Positions 24,971 through 34,568 of a stretch of 64,000 bases of DNA are shown piece by piece. Source of the stretch: Setaria digitata. Taxonomy: Eukaryota > Nematoda > Chromadorea > Rhabditida > Setariidae. The stretch covers positions 1-64,000 of the forward strand of contig RCAB01000234.1 of assembly GCA_003640385.1 (NCBI GenBank), in the 5' to 3' direction. Numbering within the stretch: position 1 is the first letter of the stretch; every line of letters starts with the position of its first letter. The translations under genes and the position numbers were made by a program. The notes beneath the pieces were generated by a model, which saw only the letters and a list, made by a program, of their open reading frames with translations, did not search any database and had not been told where the DNA came from.

Positions 24971-27521
24971 TCAAGAATGCACGACTAATGGGTAGACTGA
25001 AACAACGTAATTCGATGAATGGCATTCCGGGATTTCTCATAGAGGACCGACGACATGTTCATTTTTAACCTATGAAACACAGCTCATCATCAAGTAATAC
25101 TTTATATTTAGTAATCGGAACAGTTACAGATCGTTCTAGGCAGTATTTGTTAGTATAACCAGAAATCACTTCTTCTGAATTGGATTTCTAAGAGAAAAAT
25201 TTGAAACGAATAAAGTCCTCAAATGAAACAGTCATTGGATAATTGTAAACTTTATAAGTAGCAGTAATAGTATGAATGTGAAAATGATAAAATGACAAGG
25301 AGACTGAGCAAAAGGTGATAAAGTAAAGATGGAATGAAATAGCTTGAACTTATATTGCAATAATCGCTTCCTTTACAATAATATGCTTCACCTGTAATGT
25401 ATTGCACTTTTTTTTTTAAATTAACATATCAATCTAATTTTAATTTGGTTTAATTTGATAAGTCTTTTTTTTTTGTGGAATTTTACAAATCCGCATTCAA
25501 GCTTTTGAAATTTTAAAGTTTAATTTTAATTCATTTAAAAGGAATTACTTGTCATTTTTAATCGAAAATATACTCTAGTGGAAGAGTACTAATCAATTAA
25601 ACAGATGTGGGATTTTTTTTAGTTTGCTAAAGTCTTAAAAAAAAAAAAAAATTCCCGAATTTAATCTAACATAATGTAACCTTTTTTATAAATATAAATC
25701 CATCGAAACACTGGAAATTTTTCATTATTCTCACTGAGACTTCTTCATCAACCTATGGCCTAATAACTAACCGTTCGAAATAGCTGAGAGAGAGAAAAAA
25801 AAAAAAAAAAACGGAATTATCAGAATACCTGTAACTTTTTCATTGTGCACCCAATATAACCGTACATCAAATGTTCTTCTTTTCATGCTACCATCTTCTT
25901 GATCTTCATTCGTACAACCTTTCATTATTAGATTATGCTCTATAAATATTTATAAAATTGTATGTTTTGAACCGGAAGACTAAAATTCTAAAATTTATTG
26001 AGAAAAGTGAAGCTAAGGAAAAAAATTGAAATCTCCGCAATAAGTTAAAAAATTGCTCATTTACTAAGCTAAATAAGCCTACGAATACTTCCTAAACTGA
26101 ATAAGAAATACTTAATGTATTTTACATTTACTAATTCTTAAAACTCCGATATAGGCAAAATTATCTGTTTATTTACAGGAATATTTTTTTTCCGATATCA
26201 GTAATTCTAATATCAGTAATAACGGTTGCAGTCAAATATAAAGTTTCTCGGGTTACATTATACTTTTCACTACTTTTTTTTTTTTTAATAGAGCTATTAT
26301 TCAGAATGCTTTTAGTGTTAATTGTGACATTGAAAGTACCAATTATCTATCTTATCACCAAATTTATAGTTGCACAAATCAGCTGTCAACTAACTTTCTT
26401 CAAATGATGGTGATATTTTTAAAATAACTTAAATAATGAGTTATTTTAAACTTCATGATTTAGTAGTGCTTCAAATGGACAATTAACTTAACTCAAATGA
26501 TGTCGTCTAATCATCTAAAATTTCTCTTTAAAATATATGAAAAAGAAATAAAGTGACATAAATGAAATTAAGCGGCGAAGCTTTATAATGCATGAATGAA
26601 ATATTTAGGAAATTGTAAATGTTAGAACATTTACACTACATGAGTTCTTTTTTTATTATTTTTCTATTTTTTTTTTTTTTTTTCAATACTAATTGTTATG
26701 AGAAATATAAAGGAAAATAGCAAAAAAGGGAGAAATCAAAGTTTAAGATGCGATTTTTTCTTTTGAGGAATCATTAATGGATAAAATAATAAATTCAATT
26801 TATATTGCCTTCATTTCAATTTAATAATTTTTCTTTCCTTAAAGAAAAACGAAAAAAAACGATTTTCGCACTAACTTTGGTCGACAAGCTTGAAGCAAGA
26901 ACCACTACAACATACAGTGCCCGTTTCACAGTTTTCCATATCTCTACCCAAACATGTATAACACGCATTGGTACCATATTTTTCCGTACAGTTAATCGCC
27001 GTTTCAAGTGCATTATTCATTCCTTAAAATTACACATTTTCTTTAAAAGTTCCAATTTATTTTTATAATACCTTACTAAATAATTTAGCTAGTAGTATTT
27101 TGAATTGAAATATCATTAAATTCCGCATAAAAATTGTATTATTTTTGTTAGTAAAAGTGCTTAACAGTTGTACGATTATGAAAAGTTTTCAGGATATAAA
27201 AATGATATNTTTGTACAATATAAAAATCGAACGAGATTTGTATGATATAAAAATGATATTTGAAGTTGTCCCTATAATTACGATAAAATTGTGAGGCAAT
27301 ATTTGAAAATTTTTACACATTATTGAAAATGAAACAAACAAAGTTGAAATTTCTACAAATGCATGGTAAATGACATGAAAACCTTATATTTTGAAGAAGT
27401 CTCAACATCATTCGTTCAAGAATTTTGAAAATCACAAAAAATAAGTCTATGATTTAATTTAGCAACACTTACCCAGGTAAAACAGGATAAAAAGGCCAAC
27501 ATAAAGAATTTTCTCTTGCAT
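24971..27521 (-). CDS. Small secreted ten-cysteine protein, Ly6/three-finger-like, 5 exons, 145 aa
   Basis: Exons in transcript order are 27521-27473, 27022-26876, 25939-25829, 25174-25070 and 24996-24971. All introns are GT-AG, all phases agree and the sum is 438 bases. Residues 1-17 form a typical signal peptide (Lys followed by a Leu/Phe/Ile core), and the start codon sits two bases after a TTTCAG acceptor, as for a trans-spliced message. The mature part has ten cysteines at 28, 37, 40, 48, 54, 55, 59, 74, 114 and 135, with a CYTC pair early and a CCSGSCFK cluster. Number and early spacing resemble the Ly6/uPAR/activin-receptor ectodomain fold, which nematodes use widely in secreted or membrane-tethered forms. 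The final Cys is not followed by the usual Asn, and no GPI-type hydrophobic tail is obvious, so a plain secreted protein is likely. The second exon uses a TTTTAAG acceptor. An alternative end inside exon 2 (stop at 26873-26871) would give a 66-residue form. The fold assignment is an inference. Confidence 0.65.
27193..27258. repeat. Short direct repeat of an AT-rich unit
   Basis: The 16-base unit GATATAAAAATGATAT occurs at about 27193 and again at about 27243. The undetermined base lies just after the first copy, and a partial form (aatataaaaatcga) sits between the copies. Confidence 0.7.
27209..27209. other. Ambiguous base
   Basis: The sequence has an undetermined base (n) here, within a short AT-rich direct repeat in the first intron of the cysteine-rich gene. 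It marks a weak spot of the assembly. Confidence 0.99.
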
Positions 27522-27842
27522 TTCTGAAAGAAAAAGCAGCACCATTATATCAAAAATACCTGCTGGTTATACAAAGTGCCATTTTAACGCATTTTTGATA
27601 ATTTAACATCGGATCCCTTACCTTTAATTCTTTTATTTGCACGTAAATTTTAAAGAAATGAGAAATCCAGAAATATTTCTTTAAAAAAAAAAAAGCTTTA
27701 ATTATCTGTTAATCAGTATTACATAAGTAAGCATCTTCCCAAATATTAATGCTTATTTAAAAACAACCTCACTATTCTCGGTAATATGCCACCAACTTTT
27801 TCTTCCATAAATTTCCCCGTTCAAGACTAACAAAAATCTTTC

Positions 27843-27888
27843 GGGACCTTTTTGGAAAGGCCCAAAAATTCCCGACAATCCGTCGGGA
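27843..27888. repeat. Two adjacent hairpins followed by a T-run
   Basis: The first hairpin pairs CCTTT (27847-27851) with AAAGG (27856-27860) around a TTGG loop, extended by GGG/CCC with one bulged A. The second pairs TCCCGAC (27870-27876) with GTCGGGA (27882-27888) around AATCC, a perfect 7-bp stem. Eight Ts follow. The piece is clearly richer in GC than its surroundings. It may be a small mobile-element remnant or an RNA structure. Confidence 0.7.
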
Positions 27889-28106
27889 CCTTTTTTTTGT
27901 TTTGGCCGTAAGAAATCATTGCAATCATTTACGTCATAGAAGAATTGCAATAAGTTCTTTTTACATTTTGTACGTAGGAAGAGAACGAATTTTCCGATCC
28001 ATCCTGATAAAAGATAATGACAGCACTTTTGATCGTCTATATATATATAATATATAGCCAAGATGTAAATTTTCCGTTTGATCATTTAGTCTTACTATAT
28101 AAACTA

Positions 28107-28210
28107 TAAAAATACTGTCTTATTTTATAAATTACAAAATTATGAATTGTAAAAATATTGCCTTATCTTATAAATTATAAAATTATAAACTAAAAAATAC
28201 TACCTTACAA
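28107..28210. repeat. Imperfect tandem repeat, about 43-base unit
   Basis: Two copies of a unit that begins AAAAATAYTG and continues through TTATAAATTA (28107-28150 and 28151-28193) are followed by a partial third copy. The copies differ at a few positions. Confidence 0.65.
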
Positions 28211-29050
28211 ATTTTTAGGAAAAATTAGAATTTTTTAATGGAAGCAATTCGAAAATCGATTCATCTGATAAAATTCAGCAATAATTACATTTTGTAAATA
28301 AGAAGAAAAAGAATTTTTTTTGAATTTCAATAATTATAACTTAAGAAATAATGAAAAAAAAAAAAAAAAAAAACGAAAGAAAAGCTTTACAATCTATTGA
28401 CAAAAATATTATCGTAAAAAAGGAAAAAACTAATTTGATGCATTAGCAAAATTCAAAATATATAAAAAGGAAAATCGCATAGATCGGAACTGGAAGCTTG
28501 TAGAGTCAAAGACAATACTTCCGAAAAGCAATTTGGCTAAGGCTTTTCAATTTCCACAAATCATTTTGAAATGCATATTTTTCCTCTTTTTTTCTTAAAT
28601 ATGTGTCGCTCTCGACAAGAATTTCAACTGAATATCGCAAATACAACAAAATGAAAATTGAAAGTTATGCAAAAGAGAAAATTTCACAACTAAATGGCAT
28701 ATTCAATGGCACATCGACATATATGTACAGGAACATCAAATGACTAAAAACGGACTTTCGAAGAAAAGAAAAAAGAACTTTTTCCTCATTCTTTTTTTTT
28801 TTTTTTGTCTAAAAAATCACTGCTTATGTTATGACTCGTGAACAAGCAGAAACTGAATAAATAAGGAAACAAGTAAATGGAATAAAATAAACAAGTTAAT
28901 AAATAAAAATAAGAGAATTAATAACGCATGAATTGTATGATATTTGTTTACCAACCTATCTTCAAATAACATTTACCTGGGCCGGGAAATTATTGGATAT
29001 TCTTCTGTCAACTTTATATTTGATAGATTAGTTTTAAACTTTAACTCAAA

Positions 29051-29188
29051 AAATTTATAGCTTTAAGTAATCGATTGGTAAGATTTCGAGAAATGCATCA
29101 TTCGGAGCACATTAGTTTGTCATTTTTAATTTACATAAAAGTTTGTAGCTTTAAGAAATCAGTCGTTACGATTTCGAGAAATGCATCA
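29051..29188. repeat. Pair of diverged 50-base direct repeats
   Basis: The segments 29051-29100 and 29138-29188 share TAGCTTTAAG near their start and GATTTCGAGAAATGCATCA at their end, with mismatches between. The spacing is about 87 bases. They are not coding. Confidence 0.75.
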
Positions 29189-29580
29189 GCCAATGGTACT
29201 AAATGACTGGAATTACGATAGCAATAAACAAAAAAAAAAAAAAAAAAAAGAAAAAGAAAAGAAAAGAAAACTTCGAAATAGCATAAATGTGTCGACAGCA
29301 CCATAATTTAAATGCTAATCTTTTATCATCATTAACAGAACAAGAACAAATTAAATGTTCAATGAAAAAAGAACAACAAAATAAATTGCACACATATGTT
29401 CGCTGTATTTTAAAATCTATTGTTCTAATTGGAATAAAATTTGTTGAAATTAATTAATAAATAAAAATAAATAATGGTAAAAGGAAAAAAGCTAGAACTC
29501 ATTCCAATTGATCCCATTTATCATTCATGAAAATTAAATGCCTCGGATTGATTTCCTACTGGTATATACAAGAAAGAGAA

Positions 29581-29597
29581 GGGGGGGGGGGGGGGGG
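29581..29597 (+). repeat. Poly-G tract
   Basis: A run of 17 G on the plus strand is followed by a purine-rich, G-rich segment (to about 29627). Such long G-runs are rare in this AT-rich sequence. A second G-rich spot lies at 30018-30038. Confidence 0.9.
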
Positions 29598-30732
29598 AGG
29601 GACAGGAGGTGAGGTGGGAAAAAGGAAACAAAGTTCTATGAAAATAAAGTCTCATTCTATCTTTTCCATAGCTTAGTCAGTCTATATATATATGGCTATA
29701 TCTCATTTATCGTATAAAATCTATTTGCTAAACAAGCAGAGAATTTCTTCAGTAACTTATATTAAAATGGAAATATGCGGAGAGATGCACATACATAGAC
29801 ATATACACACATACACAACTTTGGTGACAATTCCCGTTGATATTTATTTGTCCAATACGCTTGTTGTGTTTTGCTATCCAGAATGAAAACGAATTCTAAT
29901 CTCTATACGATTAGGTATTTCAAAATATTGCGAAGTGACAGATTGCAGTGCAATAATGGGAGAGAAAGGAAAAAAAAAAAAGAAAAAACATTTTAGTTGT
30001 GGATTTTGGATACGGGAGTGAGGGGGGGAGGGGGGGGAAAAAAAATTTTGAATGTTCACCGTTATCTGTCATATGCCTTTTAACAATTATACAATTGAGA
30101 TTGGTCTATATAAAGTAGGGAAAATTCCCGGTAACTTTTTACTTATTTTAATCCTTATAACTTTTGAATAATTTAAGTATTTTTATAATTTTAAATTTGT
30201 CTTAGGAGCTTTGGTAGTTCCAAATTTTTACACGAACAATTGTGATCATATGGGATGGATCAAATCCTACTACGGTAATTGTCTAATATTCAGTTTTAAA
30301 TAGATAGTTTTGTTGATTGATTAAGATCGAATTTCTTTAATAAAACCTCCTCAATTTGCTATTCCTCCTTTAATTATCACAAAAAAAAAAAAAAAAAAAA
30401 TACAGAACATAAAATAGTAAAACATGCAGTGGATCTCACTATTTCCTCCGTTTCAATCTCTATCCGACGTCACCATTTTGACAAATGTCTGACAGGATTA
30501 ACGTATCTTGTTAAGCAAACAAGAAAAAAAGAAAAAAAGGAGAAATATTTCCAACGTTTTCAGGAAAACAAATGATTTCCAACAAGAAGCAGAAATTTAT
30601 GTTCCTTTTTCCATGATAAAATGATCAAATCATATATCTAAATTACGCTTCCTTACCAAATAAAAATTTATTTCGAAACTAAATTTGAAAAAAATTATGA
30701 AGTCCACAAATTTCGTCGATTTTGCATCATCT

Positions 30733-33175
30733 TTATTGAGCAACAGCATATTCGGACAATTTGGTCCGAAGCAAATACTGGCAAATGGATCCAGGAGCAA
30801 TGCCACTTATTGCTTCCAGTTCTAATTTGTTTCCGGACTGACGCATTCTTAACAGCTGCAAAAATAATCATGGCAAATAAATAAATATGCATGAAGACAT
30901 AAACAGTAAGGTTTCAAGCATGTCATAAGAGGCTTTCTTTACACAAATTATGAATATTAAAATATAAGATTGTAATAAGTTTGCTAATTAACTAATGCAA
31001 GCCCATCTGCCGAATGATCACATCATCTTTCTCTACTGCCCTGTGTAAATGTGAAAAACTAAAAAAAAAAGCTTTTCGTATCTTGAGAGTACATCACGGC
31101 CTATAGAAAATACGGTCCTTGGTAATTTTAAAACAATAAATTTTTTATATAAAGTGGCATGAATTCCAAGAAATATACTTAATGGATGTCACAGAGCAAC
31201 GAACTTCCTCTAACAACGCATTATTTCCTAAAATCGCTGTTCTTTTACAAAGCTTCTCCAGTTTTACCAGTTCACGTTTTTGAAGGGGCAAGAATTGCGC
31301 GGCAGAAACAACGAACCTGAAATTTTGCCAAGACAGAAAATCATTTGTAAGACTTGAATACTAAAATTATCCAGCAAGTGAGTAACGGAACATAAGAAAT
31401 GATGGAAATTGAAATATATTTATTTTATCAGTAAGTTGTTTCCTTGGAAAGGAAATTTCATGTTTCACAACTGCTCCTACCAAATTTAGCTTTCTATTTT
31501 ACTTTTATTCTCCACGCACAAAATTTCTCGAAATATTAAATAGGGAAAAAGAGCGCGGTGGGTGAAGATTTTTTTTCTTTACGAAACTAATTGTGTTCTA
31601 CTTACTTCGGTAATTTGGATCGCGACAATCCAATCCATTCAAAATGAGATAATTCTCGACCTGTCACGCTGAACTTTTTGCTACAACCACCATACTTATA
31701 TGTCATCGCTATTTCAATACCTTAAAAAAATATGAGACAAGAGAAATAAAACTTGAGGTATAAACACCAAAAATAATGGGTAATCCTATTATCCTGGGAT
31801 ACATTTAATAAATATACCATGAGGATCACAATCCAGTAAGCCAAATAATGGGAGATTACTTAATTTCTTTAACATAATCCGAGTTGCATTATCCGGATAC
31901 CCTTTACCCTGAAAGACACAATTATTGTGATATTAAATGAATAAAATATAGAAATCATTTTGAACTGTATTACTAACCGTCACAAGAAGTACATTAGGGA
32001 AAAGTCTGAGAAATCCTTCATCAATAAGCTTTTGAAATGTGGCATCCTTTTCAACCACCAATATGGATTGCGCAGTAGTGAAAAGATTTGCATGAGAAAA
32101 GTCATCAATGATTACAGCTTTAAGTGAACAATCAACTGTCCCAGTACTTTTACATATTTTCAATTGTCCAATTACGAGTCCATGACCAGATGAAAGCTGC
32201 AACTCAATTATATTAACGAATTCATTCAATGTCATTCATCTTAAATAGTTGTTTCAAAAAAAAGAAATAAACTGAAGCACAGTGCATTCAGCTAAAACAT
32301 CTCTTCGAATAACTAATCATTGAAATCAATTTAAAAAAAAACAAATATAAGAACTAAAATCCAAGAAATATTTAACATCGGTTACTTTTCCCTTACTAAG
32401 TATCCGGAAGTTGGATCCATTCCGAGCCAACAACGAATTCGGTTGATGGAGCTATTTAAATTTCGCTGCTCACCAAATAAATTTTTTTGTTCGTAAAAAA
32501 GATCACTGAAAACATGCAGATTTCGTTCGAAAAGGCTCATTAATTGTTGCATTAATTATCACAAAATTCAAAGTGAAAAGCTCAAAATTGATTACATAAA
32601 TAATGGCCAACTTCATGTCCTATTTTATATTAAAAAACAATTCGAGCTTCCACTACTCTATTTAAACAGAATTTAAGGCAACTTAATGACATATTCAATT
32701 AATAGTTACCGTTTCGTTTTACAAATCTTTAATATTCGCAACTGGTATATCATAGCGATCGTTCGTAGCATTTGAGCAATCCATCGGCCATTTTTCGGTG
32801 TTAACTTCACCTCATATCTTTTACAGTCAACTGCACTAAAGAAATTCTTTTTTAACAAACTGTTTGTTGAATTCGAAATCACCAAGATTACTCGAGCATC
32901 AGTATGATCGAGAGCTGTAATACACGGATATTTCAGTCTTCTTTATCTTGGACTACTTTGGAATCTTCAGCCTCTAATGGTGCTGTAATAACATTTGATA
33001 AATACGATAAAGGTGAAAGTACGAACCGCGGATTAGATAAAATAACATATTTATTTGGATTTTTGCCTACATCCATTAACGATCTTAAGAATGCTAAGCA
33101 ACACTGCTCGATATGAAGTGGTACTGAATCAGAAGAGTTTTCATCAGAAGTATTCTCTAAATCCGATGGAAACAT
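30733..33175 (-). CDS. spo-11: SPO11, meiotic topoisomerase VI subunit A homolog
   Basis: SPO11 makes the double-strand breaks that start meiotic recombination, staying linked to DNA through a tyrosine. Exons in transcript order: 33175 to about 32957 (donor unresolved), about 32914-32710, 32505-32397, 32196-31978, 31908-31818, 31720-31606, 31316-31193, 30855-30733. From the second exon on, phases agree. The 5Y-CAP-like domain carries TKRDLFYEQKNLFGEQ, whose Tyr is the expected catalytic residue. The Toprim domain follows with ILVVEKDATFQ and GKGYPD, then the metal-binding LDCDPHG (family DxDPHG) and EIAMTYKYG. The C-terminus aligns with the end of the family, with no extra domain. The donor of the 31193 exon was taken as TCT|GTGACA because that keeps frame. 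The first exon is open and similar in character to the variable SPO11 N-terminus, but none of its GT sites keeps frame with the next exon through the best acceptor at 32915-32916. Confidence 0.9.
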
Positions 33176-33427
33176 ATCTGAAAATCACATTAGAAATGAG
33201 AAAGATATGAAAAACAAAAATCTCCCCCAAGATTTCATACGATATCATACGCATAAAATCCTCAAACATAATATCAACCTCATAAATCATCAATACAAAT
33301 GGAACATGAGGAAATTACTAAGTTGAAAATTGCAATTAGACCAAAAAACTTAACTAATAAGTAGCAAAACGACCTGCTCAACTTAGTAGTGTGTGTTTAG
33401 AAAACCATCTAAACTAACTGTTTATTC

Positions 33428-33659
33428 CTACAGCAAACCATTGTTAACTAAATACCAGACGAAAAAAACTAGATTAAAATAGGCTAATACATCGAAGAAT
33501 AAGAATGAAGACGGCAGTAGCTGAACACGAGCTCCCTTTTCTCTTAAATTTCGAAAATTATCAACAGATCTTACTACGCCATATTCGTCTATCAATCCGA
33601 TAGCATATTAAATTACCGGTAGCTTTCCCAATTAGTACAAAAGCTTTCCTACACGCCAT
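33428..33659 (-). CDS. Tentative small gene, 2 exons, 62 aa
   Basis: Exon 33659-33617 and exon 33573-33428 join in phase over a 43-base GT-AG intron. The product would start MACRKAFVLIGKAT and end in a hydrophobic stretch (LPSSFLFFDVLAYF and onward). No family is recognised. The start has no clear trans-splice acceptor directly upstream. The second exon is open and not low in complexity, which is the main support. It may equally be chance, or part of the SPO11 5' region. Confidence 0.22.
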
Positions 33660-33996
33660 AGCTCTTTGCTATTTCGAGAAATGTCATCGAACAACAAGTA
33701 CCCTTCTTCCACTCCTCGATGACTAGCTTACTAAATATTAATTACCAAACAATTCGCCCAAAGTTAGTTAACCACTACTCCGGCACTTCATCTACCCAAC
33801 TACGGTAATGTTGATGCTCTCAGGCCAAGATTTGTGCATTATTTCGCCCAGCGGCGGAACTCCGTCCTATATTCTAAATAACTAAGATGTTACCTACCGA
33901 ATTTAAATTTGAAAATTCTTGTAAATCGATTTCTTTATAACCTCTAGACCTTAAAACTGTAATCTCCAAAATCACGCAAAAAAAAAAAAAAAAAAA

Positions 33997-34062
33997 AAAA
34001 ATGATCCACAACTCACGCCCTAAGAAATCAAAAATGATTCACAATACATGCTCCAAGAAATC
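33997..34062. repeat. Tandem duplication of a 33-base unit
   Basis: Two adjacent copies begin AAAAATGATYCACAA and end AAGAAATC (33997-34029 and 34030-34062), with about six mismatches, right after a poly-A run. Confidence 0.7.
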
Positions 34063-34568
34063 CACTGACACACTAGAACCGTTCTGTACACTTTCTTCCT
34101 CTACCTACTACCTCAACCGTTTAATTCCTATGTTCGAACCAGTGATAAGCTGCCTTTTAGGGTGTCACTTAACAAGTCACGACATCCCTTTACCATTGCT
34201 GAGTAGAAAAGCATATCACTTCCGAAATTTAGTTCCTCATACTTGGCAAAACACTATGCCATTCGGTGAGTTCCATCGACAACGCACATTTCATTATCCA
34301 ACAAACCACAAGGTTTGAAATGAACCCATCCCCTTTTGTTCTAAGATGAAGCCCAGTACGTTAAAGCAGCTTCAGCCACTCTCAATCTATCATCTGCTGA
34401 TTCTGTTTAATTAACTTTAATTAGTCTAGAATTGCCAATCACAGCAGCAGTGAAACGAAATTTTTAGTCGTTATTAATTAAAAAAAAAAGAGCAATGAAA
34501 CAAATGGAAGACAATTCACAGCAAAAACGCATATGCACAAGAATACGGGAATGTAGCTACATATCTCT

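Larger units (their letters stand above)
27524..30732. other. Intergenic region upstream of the cysteine-rich gene, rich in simple repeats
   Basis: No gene was identified. The part next to 27524 should hold the promoter of the cysteine-rich gene, and the far end should hold the SPO11 3' untranslated region. It contains two hairpins at 27843-27888, imperfect tandem copies at 28107-28210, a 50-base repeat pair at 29051-29188, and G-runs at 29581-29597 and 30018-30038, plus poly-A/T tracts. Short open frames here (for example 27753-28085 minus and 29692-29886 plus) lack splice or domain support. Confidence 0.5.
33176..34568. other. Spacer between SPO11 and CTF18
   Basis: Both neighbours are on the minus strand, and the spacer is too long for a typical nematode operon gap. 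It holds a poly-A run at 33978-34000, a duplicated 33-base unit at 33997-34062, and a tentative two-exon small frame on the minus strand at 33659-33428. A 105-codon plus-strand frame (34001-34318) shows no family signal. Confidence 0.45.

Noticed and set aside
27753..28085. Minus-strand open frame of 110 codons
   Set aside because: Its most striking part is the translated double hairpin at 27843-27888. The N-terminal half is simple AT-rich sequence, so structure explains it better than coding.
34001..34318. Plus-strand open frame of 105 codons
   Set aside because: It begins in a tandem duplication after a poly-A run, has no splice or domain support, and sits between two minus-strand genes.
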